Assembly: GCA_964036315.1 (NCBI GenBank)
Contig: OZ038508.1
Span: 44,710,129 to 44,774,128 of the forward strand
Length of the DNA: 64,000 nucleotides
Direction: 5' to 3'
From: Acanthosepion esculentum
Lineage: Eukaryota > Mollusca > Cephalopoda > Sepiida > Sepiidae
The notes under the pieces are model-generated. The model did no database searches. It saw only the letters and a list, made by a program, of their open reading frames with translations, and was not told the origin of the DNA. This document shows, in pieces, positions 21,691 through 31,904 of the stretch; positions within the stretch are counted from its first letter, which is position 1, and every line of letters starts with the position of its first letter. A program made the position numbers and the translations under genes.

Positions 21691-22670
21691 GCTTCAGTAG
21701 ATTTTACGTAACGTAGAATGGCTGCCTCTTTTCTATAAACACTTTCGTGGTAATTGTTCTGATGAACTCGTCGCCATAGTACCCAGATTTTATCGATTTA
21801 AGTGCAGTAACAGATGGGCGACAGGGTCTCATCGCTTTACTAGATGTAGTCATAGCCATTATGATTTGGTAAACTTTTATGATTCAAAAACAAAAGCTAC
21901 TCTCTTTTATCCACTACAGAGAACCCTCCGTGCCTTCCGGTAGAATGTCTGATGCCCAAATCCACGATAGCGCCTCGCTGCACCGGCTTGGTCTCACAAT
22001 GTCCGTTGACCTGAGATTGAACAAATACATTGAATCAATAGCTTCATCTACCACAAGGAAAGTTGGGTCTATGCGTCGTGCCAGAATGCTTTTCGCAACT
22101 GAGTCCATCCTACAAATCTATAAATCAACCATTCGCCCTTGCATGGAATACTGCTGCCATTATTTGGTCTGGAGCCCCCGTTCCTTGACAAAATCCAGAG
22201 GCGGATATGCAATGTTATTAGTTCTGATCTAGCATCTAGTCTACAGTTATTTTCTCAGATACGTGCCGTCGCTTCCCTCTGTCTTTTCTCACGGTCACTG
22301 CGCCGACGAGTTACTTTTGCTGGTTCCCAAACGGCATGAATTTAAACGTGCTACGAGATTGGCACCTCAGTCCCACCTTTTCACTGTCGAAAAGGTTAAA
22401 TGTAGCCGTCTCTTCTACTCCAGTAGCTTCACGTCACGCATTTCCTACCCGTGGAACTATCTCTTACTTGCTTCTCTGACAGCTATAATCTTCAATTATT
22501 CAAATGCAATGCCAATCGATATCTTCAGATGCCTTGATCTATTCCCCGTCCTTCTCTTCATTCTTTCCTCTATCAAGCCTCTTTACTCTGGCTCCCTCTG
22601 CATTCACTTGCTAGTGCTAGTGGCACTTCCCCCACCTTTGCTTGGGATGAAATGCGAAAAAAAATAAAAA
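21690..22670 (+). pseudogene. CR1/Jockey-type LINE post-RT region and 3' UTR (family L1c), best copy
   Basis: One frame reads REPSVPSGRMSDAQIHDSAS, LHRLGLTMSVDLRLNKYIES, IASSTTRKVGSMRRARMLF, ATESILQIYKSTIRPCMEYC, CHYLVWSP. After a frameshift it reads KIQRRICNVISSDLASSLQL, then PKRHEFKRATRLAPQSHLFT and FYSSSFTSRISYPWNYL. This is the domain after the RT in CR1/Jockey-like LINEs. Upstream at 21740 a degenerate FRGNCSDEL copy suggests a second, older fragment. The 3' UTR ends with TAGTGGCACTTCCCCCACCT and GGGATGAAAT near 22650 and a short A-rich tail. The RT proper is absent, so it is 5'-truncated. Confidence 0.85.
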
Positions 22671-22674
22671 CAAA

Positions 22675-22905
22675 ACGTTTCTTCTCTTGCACTTCTCCCT
22701 TGTGGAATTCACTGCCGACTTTTACTTCCTAGCCAACTTTGATCTTCAAAAATGTAACTGCAATATCTATCGATTTCTTCGTTCTTAATTCCATCCCATT
22801 TATTGCTCTCCTTAATAATAGTTTTTATTTTACTCATACTCCCTGACACTCGGTAAACCATCGCGTCGTTGTGGCTTTACCGCCAGTTTTGGGGTGAAAT
22901 TATTA
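22675..22905 (+). pseudogene. second LINE L1c 3' end, tandem to the first
   Basis: CACTTCTCCCTTGTGGAATTC, CAACTTTGATCTTCAAAAATG, ATCGATTTCTTCGTTC and a UTR ending GGGGTGAAATT repeat the 3' end found at 22420-22660, with more divergence. It follows the A-rich tail of the previous copy directly. Confidence 0.65.
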
Positions 22906-23560
22906 GTGCAAGTGAAGAGTAATTTAAACATAATTTGAGAAACATTACAGATGTAAAATGAGGATTATTTCTGATGTTGGCTTCGGCTGGCCAACGTGAT
23001 TTATCATTATAATACCCAAAAAATATTGTTGATATTTGATAGTAAAGTCCGATATCTATAATTCGGCAAGGTTGGGACCAGACCACTACCGGATTACAGA
23101 AAATGCAGGACTACAGAAATCATGGACTCTCTAAACATTGTCTTGTCAGCTCATTTTACATATATATTTCTGCGTTATCAAATATAGAACAAAACTTAAA
23201 ACGGGATAAAAAAAAATCATTAACGGTGATTTTCTGATCATAACTTAAATACGGCCGAAAACATGGGGCACCCAGCGTTGATCGATTACACCACGCCGAG
23301 CTGCTCTAAAAATTTTGCTAAACGTAGTATAGTTATTGCACATGACAGGGAGTATAAAACTATAACACCACGTTGAAGTGGTCAAAATAAAAATAGCATT
23401 AAACAATCATTAAAGTTTCCAAACATGGTTTATATGCTTCCGTACAAATATAAAAGTTAAAAATGTGTAAACCAAACAATAATAATAACAATAATAATAA
23501 TACATGCTTTCAATGGTGAATGGGTAAATTTGCAGCTATATATAAGGAATAAGCAAGATC
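22906..23560. other. stretch with possible DNA-transposon remnant
   Basis: GGGACCAGACCACTACCGG and ATTACAGAAAATGCAGG at 23070-23110 look like the inner end of a pogo/Tigger-like element, but I could not pair them convincingly with a second end. Confidence 0.3.
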
Positions 23561-23574
23561 TTACCACGAAAAAA

Positions 23575-23715
23575 AATGCTAGCTGTAGTCGTAGCCATTA
23601 TGATTTGGTAAACTTTAATGCTTCAAAAACAAAACTGCTCTTTTTTATCCACGCCAGAGAACCATCCCTGCATTTCATTAGAATGTCTGATGCCCAAATC
23701 CACGATAGCGGAAAA
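23575..23715 (+). pseudogene. LINE L1c fragment
   Basis: HYDLVNFNASKTKLLFFIHA, REPSLHFIRMSDAQIHDSG matches the start of the 21879 frame. NFNASKTK is the block that follows YADD in this LINE group. A 21 bp tandem repeat, GAACAATGTACGGCACTATAC, follows at 23748-23795. Confidence 0.7.
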
Positions 23716-23799
23716 AAAATGCTGCTGTTGATTGCTGCGAAAAGTTATGAACAATGTACGGCACTATACTCGTGAACAATGTACGGCACTATACTCGTG

Positions 23800-24239
23800 A
23801 ACTAATGCCGGACTATGTGATTTTAACGGATCACAGAGTGCCAGATTAAATATATTTCCCTGCATAGTTATAAAATATCAAAACCTTTCTCGAGTGTGTG
23901 TCTGATGTAAATTTATATGTATTTTGAACAGAACTGGACATTAGAACGCGATTTTCTGACTATAAGTACGTAGAAGGATACAATGATAAATTAGTAAATT
24001 TGTATCCATCATTTTCGTTTATTTTCTCCCAAATTTTCAGCCTCTAAAATTCTTAGGTTGTCACCGGAATATGAAACAATTTAAAATTTAAATATAGAGA
24101 GTTAAATTGTAAACTACTTGTGCTGTATTTTGAGAAAGATTCTAGACGTTAATTCAAGACGTAAGCTTAAATTAATTTTTTTGCATGCGGAAAAGGAATG
24201 AATCCACCGACTCTCTCCCCAGCTATGGATGAATAGTAG
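23800..24239. other. stretch without recognised features
   Basis: AT-rich; no family recognised. Confidence 0.4.
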
Positions 24240-24244
24240 GACAG

Positions 24245-24741
24245 TATTTCTTTGTATCTCAGTCCAGATACTATGTTCGTTGACAGGGTGCAGTTTATTG
24301 CAGTCCAATGCTTGTGGCATAAAAATTGCCCTTCGGCCAGATCGCTACCCACGAGTGAAAAAACAAACATTTCTAGAAAACACAAATTTCTAGAGGTAAA
24401 CAATATTTTATTCATAGTTAGAACTATACTACTATAAGCGAGCGAAGTAGGCTTGAGGCTTAAGTGAGGGTAAGGTGTACACTTCGGCAGCCGTCGCCTG
24501 TGCTTCTGCGTGGCCCACATCTTTCCTCCTCACTCCTCCTTTGTGCAGAATCGTCATTTTATAGACAACAGTTTTCTTTGTCCTGTCATCTTCGTCCAAA
24601 AAATCAATTAATCTTCCTTCCGTCACTTTCCCTCAGACTTGCTCTTGTACTTTGAAGTTGACTCTAACTACTGATAGCCGTCGAAAGACAGTAAATGTTT
24701 TGTATCGAGTTGTCTTATATTTAACTTATATTGCTACATCC
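24245..24741 (-). repeat. 3' LTR of the gypsy element
   Basis: Shares GCTTGTGGCATAAAAATTG, CACGAGTGAA, ACTATAAGCGAGCGAAG, CAGCCGTCG, AACAGTTTTCTTTG and GTTGTCTTATATTTAACT-type blocks with the right LTR. In element sense it starts with (T)GATGTAGCAAT and ends AAAGAAATA. A 64-codon frame inside (24432-24626 -) is open by chance; its counterpart in the other LTR is interrupted. Confidence 0.8.
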
Positions 24742-24754
24742 GCCCAACTCTTTT
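24742..24754 (-). promoter_or_regulatory. candidate polypurine tract
   Basis: The - strand reads AAAAGAGTTGGGC directly before the 3' LTR. A purine-rich plus-strand primer is expected here; two T residues make it imperfect. Confidence 0.4.
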
Positions 24755-25639
24755 ACAGAAAAAATATATTGTTAAATATTTTTCCGTCCTCTTCTCGGCT
24801 GACGCTCGCTACAACAATATTTAGGGATTACAATATACATAAAATAATCAAAAACAAAGCAACAAATAAAATTTCAACAATAATATCGAAAAGGAATATC
24901 AGTTCAAATGAATGTCCCTTGAGAAGGAAACAAAAGTTAAAATAACCTATGATATGATAAGGATTTTTTTAATAGAAAATTTAGGAAAGATCTCGTTTCA
25001 CATAGTGCAGAGCAATTCCACTCTCTCTTGTTTTTTTTTTGGGGGGGTGCGGGGAGGAGAACTGTCTAGCCGACACCAATACGTTAGATCAGTTTTACAC
25101 TGTCCGTTCAATTTCATTGAAGTCTCTCTCGACTTCCGTCACATTTCAAAAAAGAAATTTAAACTAAGTCCGTTATTTCAGTAAATCGATATTCTCATCA
25201 GGCAGAATTTGTCTGATTTCGTTTTAACACTTTTCTTCCTTTCTTAACCCCTCCCCCCGGATCTCCTCGACTAACGCTTCTCTCTCTTCCTTTCGGTTTT
25301 ATGGACGCATGGTCAAGAAATTAAGAAAGACACGCTTGGCTACATTAATATTTTCACAGATACATATTTTTCTGTTTGTTTGTTTTTTAAATTTGGGTTC
25401 CTAAATGATTACTTCGATATTTATTTATTTACTTTAAAAAAAATCTAACGCCCCCTGTATCAGTGCACCCCCCCAAAAAAAAGAGGCATGACGCATTCTT
25501 CTTCAGGGTTTTCACACATCCTCCGAAACCTATATATGGCGCAGCGGATCTACTATCATATTCTCCTCTGTGTCATTGTCAGTCATATGTGCCACTAAGG
25601 TAACCTTTCGTATCGGTCTATTTCTCCCTTCTGGAATAT

Positions 25640-26330
25640 TCTCTTCACCGACCGTTTCACTGCGAAGATCGACAACGTGTGCCATTGTTCTTGCCTGTAA
25701 GTTGATCCATAATTCTGTATGATACCATCCCTATTCTTTCTGTGAACATATAATATGGCTTCCGTGTTTTATCTAACTTATGCCTTTTCCCGTGGTTCTT
25801 AAAGTATACTGGCTCTCCTGTTTCAAAGTTAGTTTCTTTACTCTTATTTTACGCATATGTTTTTCTTAGCTTTAGATAAGTTTGCTTTCATTCTAATGAA
25901 AGCTTTATGCAGTTCCGGGAAATATATTTGGTGATGTTCCTCTCTATTGTAAGGTCTTCCTGATTGTAAAATATTATCTACAGGTAACACTAGATCCCTA
26001 TTATTTACTAGTTTAAAAGGCAAATACGTTTTTGTCTCATTTTCGTTCAATTTGATCGCGGTTCAGGTTTGATTAAGATCTACATCCCAGGATCCTTCAT
26101 TATTGGTTACTCTACTTGGCAATATGTCGTGCATCGTGCGATGAAGTCTCTCCACACTACCCTTACTCTGAGGATGGTAAAACAAGGTAGTAATGTGATC
26201 AATCCTCAGATTTTCCGGAGTTTCTTTCATAATGTGATTTAATTTTCCAGTGCCGTTATCTGAAACTATCTGCTATCACCAAAACGAGTAAAAAGTAATC
26301 TATCAATAAATGAGCAATGACTTCACCTTT
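25640..26330 (-). pseudogene. gypsy integrase relic with D35E and GPY-like end
   Basis: The - strand reads LLFTRFGDSR, SDNGTGKLNHIMKETPENLR, IDHITTLFYHPQSKGSVERL, HRTMHDILPSRVTNNEGSWD, VDLNQT, a stop, AIKLNENETKTYLPFKLVNN and RDLVLPVDNIL. The Asp of SDNG (26258-26260) and the Glu of VERL (26150-26152) are separated by exactly 35 residues, the D35E spacing of retroviral-type integrases. The first catalytic Asp is not seen. Lower down, after LHKAFIRMKANLSKAKK, broken YFKNHG and IQNYGS-like text fits the GPY/F C-terminal module. It has stops and frameshifts. Confidence 0.85.
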
Positions 26331-26399
26331 TTATTAGGGACGGCAAATGCCTGAGTTCATCCAGTATATAGATGAAACTATGTATTGATTACCTGATAA

Positions 26400-26520
26400 T
26401 GAGCAAGACGGAAGGAAGATTAATTGATTTTTTGGACGAAGATGACAGGACAAAGAAAACTGTTGTCTATCAAATGACCATTCTACACAAATGAGGACAG
26501 AGGAGGAAAGACGCGGGTCA
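26400..26520 (+). repeat. inverted LTR fragment inside the gypsy element
   Basis: GACGGAAGGAAGATTAATTG, TTTTTTGGACGAAGATGACA, and AAGAAAACTGTTGTCTAT on the + strand are the inverse of the 24490-24625 part of the LTR. It lies between RNase H and integrase relics, so it marks a rearrangement or a second insertion. Confidence 0.85.
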
Positions 26521-26524
26521 AGCA

Positions 26525-26835
26525 GGGTCCGTAAAATATTATAAATTTTGCATTATGGAGGTAGTGATCTAGTTTTGTAATGCTTAAACAATAGCAAACA
26601 CTTCCTTTTCTATAGTTGACCAGCGGGTTTGCGTATTGCTTAATCGGTGAGATAGGACATCAAGTGGTTTTTCTATCAACTTTCTTGCGGCTTCGTCAAA
26701 CTAAAATTAGGTCAGGCACGCATCAATAGCTGAATTCAAAGCGTCTGTACAGAGATTACATGGATTATTCAGATCCGGGTAGGCGAGAATATATACTAAA
26801 CTAAGTTTATCCTTTAAAAAGTTCTTTCTTGTCAA
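26525..26835 (-). pseudogene. gypsy RNase H relic
   Basis: The - strand reads LADSLIQLTRKNFLKDKLSL, then VYILAYPDLNNPCNLCTDAL, NSAIDACLT, FDEAARKLIEKPLDVLSHRL, SKYANPLVNYRKGSVC, and LDHYLHNAKFII. The consensus is LxxLTxKN-FK..., LAYPDxxKPFxLxTDASxxAIGAVL, PLxFFSRxLSxxExNYxxxxRE, FRHYLxGxxFxIxTDH. TDAL keeps the RNase H Asp of TDAS. The RE motif is changed to RKG. Stops are present. Confidence 0.75.
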
Positions 26836-26839
26836 CTGA

Positions 26840-27290
26840 ATTAACGAGTCTGCCAGTTCACAAAAAATTTACATTTATCTATCACCTTAGCATCCAATCT
26901 CACATCGCTAGCATTATCTTCTTTATCTCGAAACTTCGAAAGGGTACAATACGGGTTCTTCTTAGTTGGGCGTTGTCTACCAGTATCGATCGTCGTTTTC
27001 ACCGTATCATTTTCTAACGAAATCTTTGTGTGTAGCTGCAAATAAATCCTTATTTTCTTCTAATAACTATCGGGTGGAGCCTTAAATTGACTGGGTATTA
27101 CGACATTACTGATATCTGTATTATTCCCACCGCTGCTACCACCAGTTGACATAGTATTCACGTTGCCAGCTGGAGAAACTCTACCCACTACACATTCTCG
27201 ACGAAGTCTAATGGTTTGATTTTTTATTTTAATAACGATTATCGGTATCTTCCTATGGTTATTCGTCCTTACTAAACGCATTCATCACTA
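26840..27290 (-). pseudogene. gypsy pol between protease and RT; RT palm deleted
   Basis: The - strand reads NQTIRLRRECVVGRVSPA, then after frameshifts LLEENKDLFAATHKDFV, ENDTVKTTIDTGRQRPTKKN, PYCTLSKFRDKEDNASDVRL. This is the stretch before and at the entry of gypsy RT: IDTGDxxPIxxRPYR-xPxxxxxxVxxxLxxGVI. Directly after it the RNase H-proximal part follows, so the fingers and palm with the catalytic YxDD are missing. Confidence 0.75.
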
Positions 27291-27439
27291 AAATACCTGG
27301 TAAATCACTTAGATACCCAGAATATATATGTTCTATGTAATATGGTTGTTATTTCTCTTAATTATACAAAATTCTTTGTAAACAAAAAGTGGCCGTCTGA
27401 GGCTATAATGGAATGTCGAAGGTTATCGGCGCTGTAAGG

Positions 27440-27900
27440 AAATCCTCTTCTATAGACTAGTATGTATCACTGATGCGTAAATCTTCTAAATAGTAGCAAA
27501 TACCTGCGCCATTTTCCTGCAGCAAATCACTACTTAGAATAATATTTTCTGTTAAATTTCGACTAAATACAAATCTGTGTTTCGCTGCTAGTCGACTGAC
27601 TCGAAAATTTATAGTCGCATCCCCGTCGACCTTCAAGTATGTCCCCTTATCTGTTTGTAAGTTTATTATTCTATCTTCATGAGCAGGTTTATTCTTTATA
27701 GAGTCAATCACCCCCCCCCGTGCATATTCGAATTCTCAGCTCCTGTTTTTAAAACCGCCTGATAGCTTATGGCATCAATGCCAACGGTAATTTTACTAAA
27801 ATTTCCAATAGCATTTAATTTTATCGTCAGCAGTCCTCCTGTCCGTCCTGTGTCCTGCTTAATGACGGATCGCACATAATTTCCATGTAACCTGCAGCGT
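27440..27900 (-). pseudogene. gypsy aspartic protease relic
   Basis: The - strand reads GGLLTIKLNAIGNFSKITVG, IDAISYQAVLKTGAENSN, and, after a short frameshifting C run at 27712-27719, DKGTYLKVDGDATINFRVSR, LAAKHRFVFSRNLTENIILS, SDLLQENGAGICYYLEDLRI. The active site should be V-D-T-G-A; here it is L-K-T-G-A, with Lys codon at 27747-27749 replacing the catalytic Asp. The second half, ENIILSSDLL, matches the conserved ILG-D-FL flap end of retropepsins. Confidence 0.85.
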
Positions 27901-27955
27901 CTCGGCAAATAAACTTTACGAGCACATCTCTAACAGGTGATCGGTGCACGTTCTG
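27895..27955 (-). pseudogene. gypsy gag zinc knuckle, degenerate
   Basis: The - strand reads ITC, stop, RCARKVYLPRRCRLHGNY. The spacing C-x2-C-x4-Y-x4-C is that of a CCHC knuckle with His changed to Tyr. It is in frame with the protease start. Confidence 0.6.
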
Positions 27956-28349
27956 AAACTATTTTCTAGGTAGAAGGTCTGGAACTATTCGTCTACGGGG
28001 ACTATTTTCCCTATCGCTATCGCCGAGAAGCCCTTGATCTGCCTCTTACCCAGATCTCTATGAATATTTATTGCCTGTAAATTAATCCTCTGCATATAGC
28101 AATCGAATTCTATTGCCCCGTAAGAGCTTTCACTCCTAACCTTAGATAGGACTGGGGTTTCCGAAATTGCTATCCGGGAAGGTTCACTAGAGTTACTTAA
28201 TTATTTGAATTTGCACCTGCATGTTGTGCAAACATCCCTTAAATATGCCCAAAATCTGTTTTTCCATGTCCGGGCCCCTATAAGGTCCAACTAAAAAGAT
28301 CTGGTTAAATAGGGTGATACCATAAACTTGTGTCCTCGTATTTTCTGAT

Positions 28350-28592
28350 GGTCAATAATCGCTGTCACACTTCCGTAGGATCTACGGCTTCCGTGTAGCG
28401 TCCACCCATCAACGCCCTCAACTCTCGCCATATTGCACCTGGGCTTGTTTCAAGGAAATTTCCCACCAATGCACACAACTGATATGCACCGAGAGTATGT
28501 CTTCCCTCCTGTATTGCGGCAGCCAAAAATAATTTTCTAAATCTCTCCTCCACGTTTGATACATTTTTCTGTCCAAAGAACTTTGTGATATT

Positions 28593-28600
<8 letters not shown>
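28350..28600 (-). pseudogene. gypsy gag relic
   Basis: An open - strand segment reads NVEERFRKLFLAAAIQEGRH, TLGAYQLCALVGNFLETSPG, AIWRELRALMGGRYTEAVDP. Its position upstream of the knuckle and the ExFRxxFLxAA, R-LM-RYT pattern fit a gag capsid-region fragment. I assign it by position more than by sequence. Confidence 0.5.
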
Positions 28601-28626
<26 letters not shown>

Positions 28627-28729
28627 TGAGAGAGAGAGAGAGAGAGAGGGAGATACAGATTGCAGCTAACGGATCATTTCGGAGGACCACGCCTAATATT
28701 TTAATTTCATTTGTTGTGATATGAGAGAT

Positions 28730-28768
<39 letters not shown>
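28593..28768. repeat. two (GA)n tracts in gypsy leader
   Basis: GA blocks at 28593-28648 and 28733-28768 each precede GGGAGATACAG/GAGATGGCAACTAACG-like text: GCAGCTAACGGATC and GCAACTAACGTGTC. So a short tandem duplication is present. Confidence 0.85.
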
Positions 28769-28774
<6 letters not shown>

Positions 28775-28965
28775 CTAACGTGTCTATTTTCATTCGGCAC
28801 ATGACAGAGTGCATTTGAAAACATTTGGCGGTCCGTGACGGAAAGACGTGATAAAACTACAAGAAATCAAATCAGGGCTTTTCCCTTTTCTCGATCGCTT
28901 TCTCTGGGATTTTGTTCTTTTCCTCGGTCGCTTTCTCAGAGCTGGGGTCGTCGAATCGAAGATTG

Positions 28966-28984
28966 ACGTTGGTCAAGGCGCCAA
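28966..28984 (-). promoter_or_regulatory. candidate primer binding site
   Basis: The - strand reads TTGGCGCCTTGACCAACGT one base after the 5' LTR end (GAGATGAAATA). TGGCGCC is the usual start of a site pairing with a tRNA 3' end such as tRNA-Lys. The rest was not matched to a tRNA. Confidence 0.45.
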
Positions 28985-29165
28985 TATTTCATCTCCGTTG
29001 CGCTGCATCTCAGACCATACACCTGGTTCGTCTACAGGGTGAAGTGTCTTGCAGGCAATCGCTTGTGGCTTAAAAATTGGCCTTCGCCACATCGTTATCC
29101 ACGAGTGAATAAACAAAAACAATTTCTAGCAATAAAGTAAATATTACTCTAAGGTAGTACTTTAC
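28985..29165 (-). repeat. 5' LTR of the gypsy element, inner part
   Basis: GCATCTCAGACCATACACC, CTACAGGGTGAAGTG, GCTTGTGGCTTAAAAATTGG and CACGAGTGAATAAACAA match 24250-24375. The alignment to the left LTR stops near 29140-29165, where the mariner begins. Confidence 0.8.
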
Positions 29166-30340
29166 TATTAGTACTTTGATTTAAACCCTTTATTTATAAA
29201 AATTAGTATGAAACATGTGACTGAAAATATTGTCCATCGCTAGCCACTACTTTTTTCCATCTTTCTGGCAGCATTTGTATTCCACGTCGGTAAAACAACA
29301 CGTCTGTTGAGGCTAAAAACGAATCGACATATTTTTTGGCATCTTCATAAGAATTAAAGTGCTGCTCACCCAGACCATGTGTCATCGACCGGAACAAATG
29401 GTAATCGGACGGGGCAATGTCTGGTGAATGCGACAGGTGAAGTATGACTTCCCATTCAAGCGTTTCCAAGGAGTTTTTCACGCTTTTTGCAACATGTGGC
29501 ATAGCGTTGTCATGTTGCAAAATCACTTTGTCCTGTCTCTGTTAGTATAGCGGTCGTTTTTTCTTCAATGCACGGCTCAAACGCAACAAATGGTATCGAT
29601 GACGATCTCCCGTGATGTTTTCGGTTGGTTTGAGCAGTTCATATAAACTATATCCAGCTGATCCCACCAAATGCAGAGCAAAAGTTTCGAATCATGGATA
29701 TTCGGTTTTGCTGACAATTTTGATGTATCGTCGGGCTTATGCCACGATCTTCTACATTTAGGGTTATCCTAGTGTACCCACGTTCCATCATCGATCACGA
29801 TACGATGCAAAAGCCTTTCCTTTTCTGCCATTGAAGCGCGTGTCTGAAGACGCCGTTCGACGTATCTCGGCTTCAACTCGTGTCGTACATAATGTCCTTG
29901 ATTTTGAATAATTCCTAATGCTTTCAAACGTTTCGAAAATGTCGTGGGATCAACTAATGCTTCTTCAAGTTCAGTTTGTGCCTGGCATGAGTTTTCATGA
30001 AGTAATACTTCCAATTCTTCGGCTTCAAACGTTTTCGGTGTGAAAGAAAGTTCTTTATCATCAACAACAAAATCATTATTTTTGAAGCGCCTAAACCAAC
30101 TCTACATGTTGTTTTCGACAGAGAATGATCGCCGTAAGTATCAAGAAAAATTATCTGCGCTTCAGCTGCAGATTTCTTTTGAATAAAGTAGTGCAGTATA
30201 ATTCCCCGCAAATACACTTTCTTTGCTACGAAATCTGATATGTTTACCGCTATGAAAAACAAAGTTGCTTACACTTCGACCAAATGACATGCACTGAATT
30301 TCAGGCCTGCTTATAGTACTTCCTTATAGATGCATTACCA
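29163..30340 (-). pseudogene. mariner (D,D34D) transposon inserted in the gypsy LTR
   Basis: The - strand encodes a nearly complete but frameshifted transposase. N-terminal: FIQKKSAAEAQIIFLDTYGD and SLSKTTCR. Linker and middle: ENSCQAQTELEEALVDPTTF, RYVERRLQTRASMAEKERLL, HRIVIDDGTWVH. C-terminal: MILQHDNAMPHVAKSVKNSL, LSHSPDIAPSDYHLF, LPERWKKVVASDGQYF. The Asp of HDNA and the Asp of SDYH are separated by exactly 34 residues, the mariner signature; the first Asp is in IDDGTW. The C-terminus resembles cecropia-type elements. Ends TACTATTAG (29163) and the inverse TACTATAAG (near 30325) are candidate terminal repeats with TA targets. Confidence 0.9.
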
Positions 30341-30384
30341 TCTGAAACTACACGAACGCAGTTCTGGGAACGCAATCTGTTTGA

Positions 30385-30719
30385 AAATAGCGATAATTTA
30401 TTCAAGGTCATACTATAAGTGAGCGAAGGTGGGTTGAGGCGTAAGTGACGTGGATGTGCGCTCTTTAGCAGCCGTCGTCAGTGCTTCTGTGTGGCCCGCG
30501 TCGTTCATTCTCTCGCCTCATTTGCGTAGGATGGTCATTTTACGAACAACAGTTTTCTTTGCCCTGTCATGTTCGTCTAAAGAACTATTAAACTTCCTTC
30601 CGTCACATTTTCTTTCTTGCTATTGTACTTTGAAGTTGACTCCAATTACTGGTAGCCGTCGGTCGAAAGTAAATGTTTCATGTAGAGTTGTCTTAAATTT
30701 AACTCCAATTGCTACATCA
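30385..30719 (-). repeat. 5' LTR of the gypsy element, outer part
   Basis: CATACTATAAGTGAGCGAAG, CAGCCGTCG, AACAGTTTTCTTTG, CTTTGAAGTTGACTC and GAGTTGTCTTAAATTTAACT match 24420-24740. In element sense it begins TGATGTAGCAAT at 30719. Confidence 0.85.
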
Positions 30720-30724
30720 GACCG

Positions 30725-31370
30725 GATTCTATAGACTTGGGTGGCAACCGGCATTGGAGAAGGAAAAATCTGAATTCGAAAGTGTATATAGTGCCAGGAA
30801 AGGATTGTTCACATTGACTCGGTGAACCTGAATATGGTCGCATACAGACTATTATCCACATATTTATTTTAGTTTCTACAGCGTTTCGGTTATTGTACCC
30901 TCTGATCTTCAACAGGTATATGTCAACCCGAACAACATTATCAGGCAATCAATAGATATTTTTATCGAATTTAATGTACGGGCTTAAGACTACATTCCTT
31001 CCATTCTCCATGTTTTGATATACCTCTAGATCTTATTCTTACTACTGCACAGTTATTGCTTTCCCTGTTTCCAAAGAGTTCAAGTACATACTGCGCGGCC
31101 CAGGGGTTGAACTACAAAGACAAGGTAAATAACTCGCACATAAATAGTGTAAATAATGATAACTCCTCATCCCAGTAATTCAAACAGAAAAAACTGTGAA
31201 AAATCTTAGAGTTAAAACGTGGATAACTTTGGACCTAAGTTAATGATAATTTTGCACTTAATGTGAACACCGCTTTGACTTTCTCCATTGTAGAAAAAAA
31301 AGGCAATCAAACTAAAACAAAATTCATGATCCAATTTTGAATTTGATCGACGCAACCTTTGTCGACTAGT
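30725..31370. other. stretch with a hammerhead-like tail motif, otherwise unassigned
   Basis: On the - strand TTGAAGATCAGAGGGTAC, then AATAACCGAAACGCTG, at about 30885-30925 follow the TGA-GA...GAAAC pattern seen in several Penelope-linked tails in the window. Confidence 0.35.
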
Positions 31371-31374
31371 CGAT

Positions 31375-31530
31375 TGATTTTGTTTAACGGCGTATCAACC
31401 ATTATGGGTTATATAATGACGAAATCTAAATATTTTGAACACAATTTTATGGCTTCAACTTAATATATTTGAACGCAATTTTATGCTTTCAACAACAGAT
31501 AAAATGTTGGTAATCTTGCTGTTATGTTAA
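31375..31530 (+). repeat. dispersed repeat family R4, copy 1
   Basis: TTTAACGGCGTATCAACC, AATGACGAAATCTAAATATT and TTGAACACAATTTTATGGC recur at 33905 and 59670 (first block) and on the - strand at 61545-61665 (later blocks). A 30 bp part, TTTGAACGCAATTTTATG, is internally duplicated. Confidence 0.6.
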
Positions 31531-31904
31531 TGTTTCTAATAGCTCATGTAATATTTTCATCAACAATGTAGTTAAGAAAGTCATTATTAAAGAGAGTTTC
31601 TTTAATTTTTTTTTAATTCATTTAAGAAATTTCTTTTCGTGGAAGAATTAAATTTTGTTTGATTTATTAAAATTGTATAATTGCTATTTTGTAATAAGAC
31701 ATTCACTTTATATTTGACAGTGCATGTGCTTATCCTAGTTATTTTATTTTTTTACTATGGAGAGGTGATAAAAATATTATTATTAGTGTCTATCAATGAA
31801 ATTAATTTAATTGTTATTGTTAAATTCATATGTGAATTTAAATACGGCGTATTTTTGGATTTTCTATTTGTAGTTCATGCATTCCCTTTATGTTTTTAAC
31901 TACA

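Larger units (their letters stand above)
24245..30719 (-). mobile_element. degenerate Ty3/gypsy-type LTR retrotransposon
   Basis: Two long direct repeats of about 497 bp bound the element. The left is 24245-24741. The right is split into 28985-29165 and about 30385-30719 by a mariner. Flanking bases GACAG (24240-24244) and GACCG (30720-30724) fit a 5-bp target duplication with one mismatch. Coding relics on the - strand run in the Ty3/gypsy order: gag, zinc knuckle, protease, RT entry, RNase H, integrase. Most of the RT palm is deleted, and an inverted LTR fragment sits between RNase H and integrase. The LTRs differ at many sites, so insertion is old. Confidence 0.85.

Noticed and set aside
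22990..23850. Pogo/Tigger element flanking the LINE fragment
   Set aside because: End-like text at 23070-23110 and 23800-23850 could not be paired as inverted repeats by eye.
24432..24626. 64-codon frame starting MTEGRLIDFLDEDD
   Set aside because: It lies in the gypsy LTR and is interrupted in the other LTR copy, so it is an accidental frame.
28825..28850. TTTGGCGGTCCGTGACGG as primer binding site on the + strand
   Set aside because: The element's coding sense is the - strand, and this site is 140 bp from the LTR boundary; the - strand site at 28966-28984 fits position better.
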